NCBI GenBank assembly: GCA_023459055.1
Contig: JAEWVR010000012.1
Location: 1 to 64,000, forward strand
Length of the DNA: 64,000 bases
From: Fibrobacterota bacterium
Lineage (GTDB): Bacteria > Fibrobacterota > Chitinivibrionia > Chitinivibrionales > Chitinispirillaceae
Direction: 5' to 3'
Every line of letters begins with the position of its first letter. Position 1 is the stretch's first letter. A program made the position numbers and the translations under genes. This document shows, piece by piece, positions 52,723-61,688 of this stretch. Under the pieces are notes generated by a model, which worked only from the letters and a program-made list of their open reading frames with translations, was not told the origin of the DNA and searched no databases.

Positions 52723-53802
52723 ATGAGTTCTGAAGAAAATGGATTGTCCGGAAACAAACTTGTAAAAACTCCTGATATACTTGACCGGAACTGGGTTATA
52801 CAGCATTCTAATCAGTTTGATCCCAAATCCTCAGTTACGCTTGATTTTTCATCGACTGCCCGTATCGATTCATCTGGAATATGTTTTATTCAACTGCTTC
52901 ATAAGGATTTTACAACTGCCGGCGGAAAACTGGTATTGCGAAACGTGTCACAAGAGCTGCTGGAGAATTTACGTTCATGGGGTGCAAATCCGGATAACAA
53001 TACTACTCAGACGGATATTGAGAAAAATGTAGTGGTAAATATCGGTAATATGGCAGTCCTCTTGAAAAATGAAGCAGAGAAGGCACTCTCGATACTAACC
53101 GAAATGATCTATTGGGGAACAATCGGATTACTTAAGAAACGCGATTTCAGAAAAGGAGTCCTCGGTGAACAGATGTATCAGCTCGGTTTTAAGGCACTGG
53201 GAATTGTTGCACTGTTATCACTCCTTATAGGGCTGGTTCTGGCGCTTCAAACAGCGATACAGCTTGCAATATATGGTGCAGGTGTCTTTCTTGCACCAAT
53301 GATCGGTATATCGATGGTACGGGAGCTGGGGCCTCTTTTGACAGCAATTATCCTTGCCGGACGTACTGGAAGTGCAACAACAGCCGAGATTGCAACCATG
53401 GGTGTGGGAGAGGAAATAGACGCACTAAGAACGATGGGGATAAATCCGATCCAATATATTCTGGTACCAAAGTTCTGGGCAATTACCATAACCATGCCTA
53501 CTCTGTCGTTGCTTGCAACCGCGACAGGGATATTTGGGGGCTTTTTAGTTGCTGTGTTCTACCTTGATCTTGCACCCACGATGTACTGGTCGGATCTCGG
53601 CATGTACCTGACCATCAAAGATGTTTCCATTGGATTTATTAAATCGGTTGTTTTCAGCTGGCTGATTATCTGGATCGGTGCAGTGTATGGATTCCGGGTG
53701 CATGGCGGTGCTGAAGCAGTCGGGAAAGAGACCACGGCAAGTGTCGTTGCCGGTATTTTTGCAATTATTGTTGCCGATGCAGCATTTTCATTTTTAGGGT
53801 GA
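52723..53802 (+). CDS. STAS-MlaE lipid transport permease
   Basis: 359 residues. An N-terminal STAS-like domain (about 35-95: VTLDFSSTARIDSSGICFIQLL...GGKLVLRNVS) is fused to an MlaE permease (about 140-359) with five membrane segments and the conserved ELGPLLTAIILAGRTGSATTAEIATM motif. In E. coli MlaE works with a separate STAS protein, MlaB, on the ATPase. Here the two are one polypeptide, an arrangement known from other bacteria. First gene of the operon; ATPase and MCE genes follow with gaps of 4 and 0 bases. Exports or imports phospholipid through the envelope. Confidence 0.9.
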   Translation: MSSEENGLSGNKLVKTPDILDRNWVIQHSNQFDPKSSVTLDFSSTARIDSSGICFIQLLHKDFTTAGGKLVLRNVSQELLENLRSWGANPDNNTTQTDIEKNVVVNIGNMAVLLKNEAEKALSILTEMIYWGTIGLLKKRDFRKGVLGEQMYQLGFKALGIVALLSLLIGLVLALQTAIQLAIYGAGVFLAPMIGISMVRELGPLLTAIILAGRTGSATTAEIATMGVGEEIDALRTMGINPIQYILVPKFWAITITMPTLSLLATATGIFGGFLVAVFYLDLAPTMYWSDLGMYLTIKDVSIGFIKSVVFSWLIIWIGAVYGFRVHGGAEAVGKETTASVVAGIFAIIVADAAFSFLG

Positions 53803-53806
53803 TACG

Positions 53807-54604
53807 ATGATAGACACTGTTCCTGTTGTCGAAGTAGAAAAAATAGTGGTCAGGTATGGAACCCGTACGATCCTCAGTGATGTATCTGCTCAGGTTACTC
53901 CTGGTGAGATACGTGTCATTCTTGGAACATCAGGATGCGGAAAAACGACACTTCTGAAATCGATTATCGGTTTATTAAAACCAGTATCGGGAACGATCAA
54001 GCTGTTTGGAGTACCAATACGTGATCAGGATGACCCGGAAACGGTTGATGTTCTTAAACGGGTGGGGGTTCTTTTTCAAAATGGTGCGCTTCTTGGATCA
54101 ATAACTGTCGGTGATAATGTGGCTCTTCCCTTGCAAATGCATACCGCGTTACCTCCAAGAATTATCAGGGAAATTGTCATGATGAAACTTGAACAGGTTG
54201 ATATGCCGCATGCGGTCAATCTGTTTCCCGGTGAGTTAAGTGGTGGTATGCGAAAACGGGCCGCCCTTGCCAGAGCGCTGGCACTTGACCCGCCCCTGTT
54301 ATTCTGTGATGAGCCATCAGCGGGTCTGGATCCGGTCACCAGTGCAGGTCTTGACGAGCTGCTGCTGAAATTACGTAAAATGCTTGGAATTACCATTGTT
54401 GTTGTCACGCATGAATTATTATCCATAGAAAAGATCGCCGATTCGATCATATTTCTTCATAAAGGATCAAAACTGTTTGATGGAACCTATCAGGAGTCAA
54501 GAGCAATTGAGAACGGACCGGTGGCAGAATTCTATGCACGTCAGGAATCATTACAGAAACGCAATCGCACTGTTTGTGTTGACTTTAACGTGGAGTATGT
54601 TTAG
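53807..54604 (+). CDS. MlaF-like lipid transport ATPase
   Basis: 265 residues. ABC ATPase of the MlaF type: Walker A LGTSGCGKTTLLK (about 37), LFQNGALLGSITVGDNV (Q-loop), signature ELSGGMRKRAALARALAL (about 142), Walker B PPLLFCDEPSAGLDPVT (about 162) and H-loop VVTHELLS. It powers the MlaE permease. It ends directly before the MCE gene, which begins one base later. Confidence 0.93.
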   Translation: MIDTVPVVEVEKIVVRYGTRTILSDVSAQVTPGEIRVILGTSGCGKTTLLKSIIGLLKPVSGTIKLFGVPIRDQDDPETVDVLKRVGVLFQNGALLGSITVGDNVALPLQMHTALPPRIIREIVMMKLEQVDMPHAVNLFPGELSGGMRKRAALARALALDPPLLFCDEPSAGLDPVTSAGLDELLLKLRKMLGITIVVVTHELLSIEKIADSIIFLHKGSKLFDGTYQESRAIENGPVAEFYARQESLQKRNRTVCVDFNVEYV

Positions 54605-55522
54605 ATGAGTTTGTCAAGAGCACAAAGTGCCCGTCTGGGTATCTTTCTGATAAGCGGGCTGGTACTGCTTGCGATACTTGTTGCAATTCCTCTTGGTGTC
54701 AAATTGACAGATAAATTCAAGCGATACACTGCTTATTTCAGTGGTGAATCGCTCAGTGGACTTGAACAGGGGTCTATAGTAAAATTTAACGGAGTACCTG
54801 TTGGTAAAGTTGAGCGTATCAGATATCTTCCTGATGACCTATCACGTGTCAAGGTTGATTTGAAGCTGCAGAATGATTTTCCGATGAAAGTTGACATGGT
54901 GGCAACAACTAACGCAATGGGAATAACAGGACTGAAATACATCGAGATCACCGGTGGAACAAACAGTGCCGAGCTGCTAAAGGAAGGTTCAGTAGTTCCA
55001 ACGAAGGCATCATTGATCGGTACCATAACTGGTAAGGCTGAAGTAATCATGGCAAAGATAGAGGTTCTTCTCAACAATCTTAACGTGATTTCCGATCCCG
55101 ATAGTCTTGCGACATTGAGAAGTACTCTTGCAAATGTTCAATCAATATCTGTGGATATCAAGGATTTTGTCAATCAGGCGAAACCGCATATGACTGAACT
55201 TGCATCATCATCAACAGGAATCATCGCAAAAGTGGACAGCATTGCCGGTGATGTACGCGGGATTACAAAGACATTTGCTGACAGTATGCCGCTGAATAAA
55301 TTTGTTAATATCATCAATCAGGTGGATTCAACGACTATTGCTCTTAAGGAATTGTCGGAGAATCTTGCACTTATGATTCGTCAAACGCGTGAGGACTTTA
55401 CGGTCAGCATGCAAAATATCCGTGAGGCATCAGAGAATGCAAATAACCTCACTAAAAACGTAGCTGAAAATCCATCACTGCTGTTGCGTGGAGAAAATTT
55501 AAGGGAGCGAAACATACGATGA
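54605..55522 (+). CDS. MlaD-like MCE-domain lipid-binding protein
   Basis: 305 residues. One N-terminal membrane anchor (about 10-31) and one MCE domain (about 38-115: YTAYFSGESLSGLEQGSIVKFNGVPVGKVERIR...), then a long helical tail (about 150-305) ending in ENPSLLLRGENLRERNIR, as in periplasm-spanning MCE proteins. MCE hexamers carry lipids between membranes. Single MCE domain, so it would not itself bridge the periplasm except through the helical tail. Overlaps the next gene by four bases. Confidence 0.9.
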   Translation: MSLSRAQSARLGIFLISGLVLLAILVAIPLGVKLTDKFKRYTAYFSGESLSGLEQGSIVKFNGVPVGKVERIRYLPDDLSRVKVDLKLQNDFPMKVDMVATTNAMGITGLKYIEITGGTNSAELLKEGSVVPTKASLIGTITGKAEVIMAKIEVLLNNLNVISDPDSLATLRSTLANVQSISVDIKDFVNQAKPHMTELASSSTGIIAKVDSIAGDVRGITKTFADSMPLNKFVNIINQVDSTTIALKELSENLALMIRQTREDFTVSMQNIREASENANNLTKNVAENPSLLLRGENLRERNIR

Positions 55523-56217
55523 GTCTGCGATCAATTATTACAATTACCGGTATTGGATTTCTGGCGCTGGTATTGTTTACAGGTTGCGCAAGTGTGCCGT
55601 TTAAGAAGTATTATCAGTTAAATTACCTGCCCGGCCTGATTGCAAACAGACAAAACGATAAACCTTATCCTTTTATCATCCGGTTGAAAGAGTTTGACAT
55701 AGAAGAAGCATATAACCGTCCCCAAATCGTGTATCGTCAGAGTCCTTTTGAACTGCGGTACTACGTCTATCGCGTATGGGCTGTTAAGCCATCACGAATG
55801 GTAACAGATCTTGTCTATAAACATCTTCTTGATGTCAATCTGGTATCATCTGTTATCCGGCGTTATGACGAAGGATCAAAACCACACTACGAATTAAGCG
55901 GCATGGTTGAAGCTCTAGAGGAATATGACAGTGATGAACTCTGGTTTTCACATGTCGCACTAAGGTTTAATCTCGTTAATCTGAGAAATGGCAATGTTGT
56001 ATATAACCGGAGATTTGACTTGCGTAAGAAAGTTCTTGAGCATAATCCGGAGCTTGTCATAAGGGAAATGTCGGCCCTTATTGAGTATGCAATTTCTCAG
56101 GCTATTCAGGATATTGACAGTAAACTTGCTGTTGAAAGCGGGATTACAGGTGTCAAATCGGAGGACACTTCAATGGAAGTGATCCCGGATTCGCTCAACG
56201 TAGAAAGTTCGAAGTAA
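55519..56217 (+). CDS. ABC-type transport auxiliary lipoprotein (PqiC/ABC_trans_aux-like)
   Basis: 232 residues. Lipoprotein signal with lipobox FTGC (Cys about residue 22). The mature part (FKKYYQLNYLPGL...PYPFIIRLKEFDIEEAYNRPQIVYRQSPFELRYYVYRVWAVKPSRMVTDLVYKHLLDVNLV) is typical of the ABC_trans_aux family that includes PqiC and accompanies MCE systems. Probably anchored in the outer membrane as a receptor for lipid from the MCE protein. Overlaps mlaD by four bases, stop one base before the barrel gene. Confidence 0.85.
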   Translation: MSLRSIITITGIGFLALVLFTGCASVPFKKYYQLNYLPGLIANRQNDKPYPFIIRLKEFDIEEAYNRPQIVYRQSPFELRYYVYRVWAVKPSRMVTDLVYKHLLDVNLVSSVIRRYDEGSKPHYELSGMVEALEEYDSDELWFSHVALRFNLVNLRNGNVVYNRRFDLRKKVLEHNPELVIREMSALIEYAISQAIQDIDSKLAVESGITGVKSEDTSMEVIPDSLNVESSK

Positions 56218-56218
56218 T

Positions 56219-58048
56219 ATGAACACGCGATATCGCTGCACTATACAAATAAATCACAGACGGATTGCTTCAGATTATACCAATATGTTTAAACGTGATA
56301 TTTTGTTGCGTTTGTGCTTTGTCACAATACCGATCCTTCTTTTTTGTCATACTCTGCGGGCTGAACTGCCGCCAGCACTTCCTGGTGAGGAAATTACAGA
56401 TCATGTTTTAAGAAAAACACTTGTTCAGGATACTATAAGAAACGGAACAAAAGATACTCTGCGTCCGGTGACACTCTGGTATGACAAGGCGGCACGTACC
56501 TGGGATGCGCCATCACTTACCGATCAGATGTCAAAGGATAATACTATCGTACCAATGGGCAAGGGTGGTGTATTTATTCCACGAATGACACAACTTCATA
56601 AGGAACCGGATGTCGAAATTGTTGACTCTATGGGAGTGTCTGTAGCCGGTGGAGAAACCGGTGTAACCTATCCGCTTGAACCTGGTTCTTATTATGTCAT
56701 GCTTGGAAGTGGTACACATAAGCAGCGGATTGTCCGAAAAGTGGAGATTCTGGAATTTCGCACGATACCGGTGATTCCCGATTGGGCCGGTTTGATTATC
56801 GAAACAATTGATACAAATGCTGCTGCGATAAAAGGCGAATATGAGCTTGTACGTATAGATGGATTCGAATCGTTTGGTCGTGGATATGGTGCTGATGTAT
56901 CATTAGGTGAAGCTGTCAAAACATGGATTTTAAAACCGGGATTATACAAGATTCTCGGGCGTGGTGAAAGTTACAATACCCTTAAAAATTTTATAACAGT
57001 TCGATTAATGCCCGGAGAATTGTCGAGAATCGTTTTAATTCAGCGCCCTGAAGATCTTGTGATTCTTGGAGGTGGTAATATAGACATGGAATCCGGTAGG
57101 AAGATTACATCAAACTGGAAATTCGGCGGGTCTGTGGGTGGTAATATTCAATTTGTAAATAATGTTGACAAAAAAGATGACCGGAAATCGGACTACTCAT
57201 CACTCTTAAATCTTAACTCAAGTATCTGGGTACGATATCATAAAAATCCTCTGGAATGGGAAACATCCATTGCGCTTAATGAAGGTTTTAACCTTGTAAA
57301 GCAGCCATCGTCATCAACATTGTCGATAATGAGTGCAACTGATGATTTTAAAGTACGTACCTTGTTTATCTGGAGATTTTTTCAATGGCTAGGCCCCTAC
57401 GGATCCGTTGAAGCAAAAACAAACCTGCTTACGAAGGATATACAGCGGGGTGATAAAGAGTTGTTTCTTATTCTCAATGATGATTCGGTAAGGACCACGA
57501 CAGAAATCGATTCAAGTGCTGTTCATCGGCTTAATCCCTCTTTTTGTCCGGTTACCTTTGATATCGGCGGCGGAGTCAACATTGATGCTCTTAATTTGAA
57601 TTTTATGGATATTGCAATTAAACTGGGTGCAGGAAGTTCATATTCCGGATTCCCCGAAAAATATACAGAAATATCCAGCAGTAAAATTAATTATGATACA
57701 TCAAACCGCGCATTAGTAAGAATAATTGACAAAAGTGTATTACTTCGCCACGAAAAGAAAACTGAGATTTTTGAGCTTGGGCCGCTTGGACAGATATCTG
57801 CAAATTTACGGGTTGGCCGGTTTGGAACTGCAGGTGCAGAGGTAAAGGTATTTGTACCATTATATCCCGAAAATAGATTTACAAAGCCGGATTTTAATAT
57901 AAATTCAATTATTAGTTGGCAGATTGCCCGTGGTGTTACGCTTGATTATGAATTCAGCTATGTACTGAAGCAGCCTACGAACAAGGATGCTGTTGTTGAT
58001 CTCGCTACAAATACCATTCTCCTGCGATTCTCCTTTTCGAGCAGGTGA
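56219..58048 (+). CDS. Predicted outer-membrane barrel of the lipid transport operon
   Basis: 609 residues (587 if it starts at the ATG at 56285, which gives the better signal peptide MFKRDILLRLCFVTIPILLF... cut near LRA). The N-terminal half (about 90-290) has Ig/PEGA-like beta modules with repeated LxPGxYxxLGxGxxxxxIVRxV strands. The C-terminal half (about 300-609) has many amphipathic beta strands ending in TNTILLRFSFSSR, consistent with a transmembrane barrel. It starts two bases after the lipoprotein stop, so it is part of the operon. I do not recognise the family. An outer-membrane partner for the MCE protein is the most natural reading. Confidence 0.6.
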   Translation: MNTRYRCTIQINHRRIASDYTNMFKRDILLRLCFVTIPILLFCHTLRAELPPALPGEEITDHVLRKTLVQDTIRNGTKDTLRPVTLWYDKAARTWDAPSLTDQMSKDNTIVPMGKGGVFIPRMTQLHKEPDVEIVDSMGVSVAGGETGVTYPLEPGSYYVMLGSGTHKQRIVRKVEILEFRTIPVIPDWAGLIIETIDTNAAAIKGEYELVRIDGFESFGRGYGADVSLGEAVKTWILKPGLYKILGRGESYNTLKNFITVRLMPGELSRIVLIQRPEDLVILGGGNIDMESGRKITSNWKFGGSVGGNIQFVNNVDKKDDRKSDYSSLLNLNSSIWVRYHKNPLEWETSIALNEGFNLVKQPSSSTLSIMSATDDFKVRTLFIWRFFQWLGPYGSVEAKTNLLTKDIQRGDKELFLILNDDSVRTTTEIDSSAVHRLNPSFCPVTFDIGGGVNIDALNLNFMDIAIKLGAGSSYSGFPEKYTEISSSKINYDTSNRALVRIIDKSVLLRHEKKTEIFELGPLGQISANLRVGRFGTAGAEVKVFVPLYPENRFTKPDFNINSIISWQIARGVTLDYEFSYVLKQPTNKDAVVDLATNTILLRFSFSSR

Positions 58049-58075
58049 ACGGTACATGATGAAAGTGATGGTATA

Positions 58076-58948
58076 ATGAATAAACAGGTGTATATATTGA
58101 CGTTCGATATTGAGGAATGGTTTAATCTGCTTGATTTTGATGCTACCCGTTCGGTCGGCAATTGGGATGCTTTTGAGTGCAGAATTCACGAAAATACCGA
58201 TAGAATTCTTGATCTGCTCAACAAGAGAAAGCAGAAGGCGACGTTTTTCTGTATTGGATGGGTGGCGGAACGGTATCCTGAAGTGATTAAAAAAATCAGC
58301 GACAGGGGATTCGAAATTGCCAGCCATTCCTGCTACCATCAACTGGCATATGAATTGACAAAAGAAGAGTTTCGTGATGACTTGCAAAAATCAATTGGAC
58401 TGCTTCAGGGAATAACAGGTAAACCAGTTACAAGTTACAGGGTTCCGGGATTTTCAATCACCCGTGATAACGTCTGGGCATTGAATGTTCTTGTTGAAAG
58501 TGGAATACAGTTCGATTCATCAATATTCCCGGCCCCACGGGGACACGGAGGATTTGACAATTTCGGAACTGACAAACCGGTAATTATTGAAACAGAATAT
58601 GGAAAACTCAAGGAGTTTCCTATTAATACGGTTCCATTTCTTGGAAAACGGATAATTTTTTCGGGAGGTGGATATTTCAGGCTTTTACCATATCCACTGA
58701 TCAAACGATTTATGCGACAGTCTGAGTACGTAATGACCTATTTCCATCCACGGGATTTTGACAGCAAACAGCCGGTTCTTAACGGACTGAGCGCTGTAAG
58801 AAAATTCAAATCATATTATGGTCTTAAAGCCGCATTTAGTAAACTTGAAAAACTACTGAATACATTTGCGTTTACCGATATCTCTACTGCAGATACAAAA
58901 ATCAGCTGGCAGACAATGAAACTTGCAGATATATTGCAGCGATCCTGA
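58076..58948 (+). CDS. Polysaccharide deacetylase
   Basis: 290 residues. NodB-homology fold: ILTFDIEEWFNLLDFD (about 7), ATFFCIGWVAERYPEV (about 58), ASHSCYHQLAYELTKEEF (about 84, metal-binding His pair), YRVPGFSI, and a C-terminal TYFHPRDFD region resembling DUF3473. The class removes N-acetyl groups from polysaccharide or lipid-linked sugar. The DIEEW type is common in exopolysaccharide loci. It lies 27 bases after the barrel gene, and its AAGTG ribosome-binding region is weak. Confidence 0.85.
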   Translation: MNKQVYILTFDIEEWFNLLDFDATRSVGNWDAFECRIHENTDRILDLLNKRKQKATFFCIGWVAERYPEVIKKISDRGFEIASHSCYHQLAYELTKEEFRDDLQKSIGLLQGITGKPVTSYRVPGFSITRDNVWALNVLVESGIQFDSSIFPAPRGHGGFDNFGTDKPVIIETEYGKLKEFPINTVPFLGKRIIFSGGGYFRLLPYPLIKRFMRQSEYVMTYFHPRDFDSKQPVLNGLSAVRKFKSYYGLKAAFSKLEKLLNTFAFTDISTADTKISWQTMKLADILQRS

Positions 58949-59028
58949 TGTGTGATGTATTTTAAAGCGTCCAGGGAAAATCCGGATTCATCCCTGAGTG
59001 TCACATTAATAAAACAGGAATTTAATCC

Positions 59029-60024
59029 ATGAAATCAGTTGTCGTATTTGGTGGGTCAGGTTTTGTAGGGACGCATGTAACGCCGCTATTACTTGAAAAA
59101 TATGATAGAGTATACCTCGCAGATATAAAAAATCCATGCTGGCATCCTGGTACATCACTACCTGATGACAAGCGGATCGTGTATGTTAAATGTGATGTCA
59201 GAAATCCAATTGACATCAAACTTTTTGATGGAACCATTGACTGTATTGTCAATCTCGCAGCGGTTCATACAAGTCCCGGGCATCCGGCACATGAATATTT
59301 TGAGGCAAATATTCATGGCGCAAAAAATATATGTGCATATGCCGAAAATGTAGGATGTCAGAAGATAATCTTTACATCATCTATATCTGTGTACGGACCT
59401 GGAGAGGATGAAAAAAATGAGGAGCTGATCCCCATGCCGGCGATCCCGTATGGATCATCCAAAATAGTCGCAGAATACATTCACAGAGAGTGGTTCAATA
59501 AAGCACCCGATGCCCGTGTTCTCATGACACTGAGACCGGGGGTGATCTTTGGAAAAGGTGAAGGTGGTAATTTTACCCGTATTGCAAATGCGCTTCAAAA
59601 GGGAGTATTTGCATATCCCGGAAGAGACTCTACGATTAAAGCCTGTCTGTATGTAAAAGATATCTGTAAGTTTATTGTTGAATCAACAGACAGAGCACCG
59701 GGGTCATACCTGTTTAATTTCTGTTACCCTGAAAAGATAACGATAAAACAGATAGTTCAAACTTTTAAAAAGGCATTCGGATATAAAGCTCCTGAAATTG
59801 TTATCCCATTTAAAATTATTGCCACCGGTGCAGCATGCGTAAATCTCATACCGCTGCCATTTATTAAAAAGATGGGACTGGTTCCCGAGCGAATCGTAAA
59901 ACTAATAAAATCGACAAATATTTCATCGCAAAAGTTGATGGATTCCGGCTTCAAATTCGGGTATACGCTAGAGGAAGCACTTAAGGATTGGGCAAAAGAC
60001 TGCGGAGGGAAATCACTCTATTGA
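59029..60024 (+). CDS. NAD-dependent sugar epimerase/dehydratase
   Basis: 331 residues. Short-chain dehydrogenase fold with VVFGGSGFVGTHVTPLLLE (NAD-binding, residue 3), VNLAAVHTSPGHP, SISVYGPGED and PYGSSKIVAEYIHREWF (YxxxK at about 143). Acts on nucleotide-activated sugar, 3-beta-HSD/GalE-like subgroup. C-terminal region includes IATGAACVNLIPLP. Likely belongs to the exopolysaccharide pathway with its neighbours. Confidence 0.85.
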   Translation: MKSVVVFGGSGFVGTHVTPLLLEKYDRVYLADIKNPCWHPGTSLPDDKRIVYVKCDVRNPIDIKLFDGTIDCIVNLAAVHTSPGHPAHEYFEANIHGAKNICAYAENVGCQKIIFTSSISVYGPGEDEKNEELIPMPAIPYGSSKIVAEYIHREWFNKAPDARVLMTLRPGVIFGKGEGGNFTRIANALQKGVFAYPGRDSTIKACLYVKDICKFIVESTDRAPGSYLFNFCYPEKITIKQIVQTFKKAFGYKAPEIVIPFKIIATGAACVNLIPLPFIKKMGLVPERIVKLIKSTNISSQKLMDSGFKFGYTLEEALKDWAKDCGGKSLY

Positions 60025-60318
60025 TAAACTGGCTCCGGTGCACATTATATATGGATAGAGGGCTGCTTGGCCTGATGTCCAGAGGGTTCTCTGGTTTGTC
60101 GAAAGCAGGACTGGCATGTAAGTGCTGTGTCTATGGTAGTGACAGATAATTATTAATTTTAAAAATAAACGAATAATTATAGCATCGGTCATTACAAAAT
60201 ATCAACATGTTTTTGCTAAATTTATAACGCGTACCTAAAATGTACCTGTTCAGGTCCTCCTTTTACTTGTATATTTTATACACGTTTTATTGCTGGTTCT
60301 TTAAAAGGAGTAGTCCCC

Positions 60319-60516
60319 ATGAAAGTTCCTAAAATCATCATGCTTGTATCTTCGCTGGTAACGGGCGCTGGTGCGATTGCTTTTCCTATTACACTTACAT
60401 TTAATGGTAGTGCAGAAGCATCTCAATTCGGGGGAATGATTACATCAATGGTATTGTTCCTTGCAGGTTTTGTTCTGACCGTCTCCATGGGCTGGGTAAA
60501 AAGAGTAAAACGTTAG
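60319..60516 (+). CDS. Small two-helix membrane protein
   Basis: 65 residues: two hydrophobic segments (about 6-25 and 41-57) and a basic end (GWVKRVKR). AAAAGGAG lies nine bases before the ATG. Stand-alone gene between longer genes. Its function is unknown. Confidence 0.6.
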   Translation: MKVPKIIMLVSSLVTGAGAIAFPITLTFNGSAEASQFGGMITSMVLFLAGFVLTVSMGWVKRVKR

Positions 60517-60528
60517 TTACAGATTAAA

Positions 60529-61509
60529 CTAACGGTTCAGGCGAATCGAATCGAGCAGGATTGATTTGCCTGAATTGTTTTTGTGTCCGAATAGTAGTAT
60601 CGTTTCAACCTTATTCAAATTCATCGTACGTGTTTTCAGGCTTTTTGCTATATCGTTAATGGCAAAAGTGTAATGGTTTTTTCCTGGATTGACCTGAATT
60701 CTGGCGTTAAACCGGTCTGTGTATTCGTTATTGTGATTACTGTCGTTTATACGAATAAACAGGGAGTATGATGAATCTGAAAGTGAATAAAGAGCAAATG
60801 AAAATGTATCTGCTTTGGACCAGTTGGAATATACATCCGAAAATGAGACACCGGGATATTCACCATCATGAAGATCGACCCTGAGTGAATGGCTACTTTT
60901 GTTGTCTTCCCAGAATGTATCGTTGCTTACAATTGAGACTGTCGAATGCTTAGCGTCTATGAATGTTTGCTCCCATTGTTTTTCAAATCCAAATAGCGTT
61001 GGGTATTGATGATTTCTATAATAAACAGCAAATGATACTTTTGTAAACGTTACCGAAGTATAAGATAATACCAGAATCCCGGTAAACAGCATTACCAGGC
61101 GTAGCAGTTTGTTTCTTATAAAAGAATATCTGGTAATGGATATAAACAGAAGTGTACCGGCAACAGAACCGAGGGTGTCATTTAGCAGGTCGTCTAGTGA
61201 TGCGTCACGGTCAAAAAAACGCTGTATAATTTCAGATGCCAAACCGATAGCTGAACAGAGTATTGTTGTTGATACTAATAGAATTGTTTTATGTTTTCGT
61301 GGCGATTGTTGAAACGATGGATACAGGATATAAAGGAGAAACGCTGCGACACATGCAAATCCGTAGGGGTGAAGCAGATTTTCAAATGCACTGTTGAGAA
61401 TATATGATTGAAAAAAATTAACCGGGAAAAGATGAAGAATGATTATGATTAAAAAGACACATCCTAACAACGGAGATGTCTTATTAAGTTGTAATAAAAT
61501 TTGATTCAT
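60529..61509 (-). CDS. VanZ-like membrane protein
   Basis: 326 residues from the ATG at 61509 (AGGA upstream). VanZ-like region of four membrane segments (about 20-150) with SEIIQRFFDRDASLDDLLNDTLGS (about 90-115), the conserved Glu-Asp motif. The C-terminal half is an extracytoplasmic beta-rich domain (about 180-326). VanZ family proteins are linked to teicoplanin resistance and envelope functions. Neighbours suggest a role in exopolysaccharide or surface structure. Upstream residues of the longer frame are not needed. Confidence 0.75.
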   Translation of the reverse strand: MNQILLQLNKTSPLLGCVFLIIIILHLFPVNFFQSYILNSAFENLLHPYGFACVAAFLLYILYPSFQQSPRKHKTILLVSTTILCSAIGLASEIIQRFFDRDASLDDLLNDTLGSVAGTLLFISITRYSFIRNKLLRLVMLFTGILVLSYTSVTFTKVSFAVYYRNHQYPTLFGFEKQWEQTFIDAKHSTVSIVSNDTFWEDNKSSHSLRVDLHDGEYPGVSFSDVYSNWSKADTFSFALYSLSDSSYSLFIRINDSNHNNEYTDRFNARIQVNPGKNHYTFAINDIAKSLKTRTMNLNKVETILLFGHKNNSGKSILLDSIRLNR

Positions 61510-61688
61510 ATTCCTGAATCCTAAATTCCGCGGTTGAGCGTGAGTGATATGCACAAGATATTATAACAGGTTGTTTTACAAAAAGCGCAGGCATACTCGG
61601 TGCAGTATGGTGAGCATTTTTGTAAAGCAAGATGGGATAATAGCTTGCGCATAGTACCACGATCCAACTGCGGATTTTAGGATAGTCA

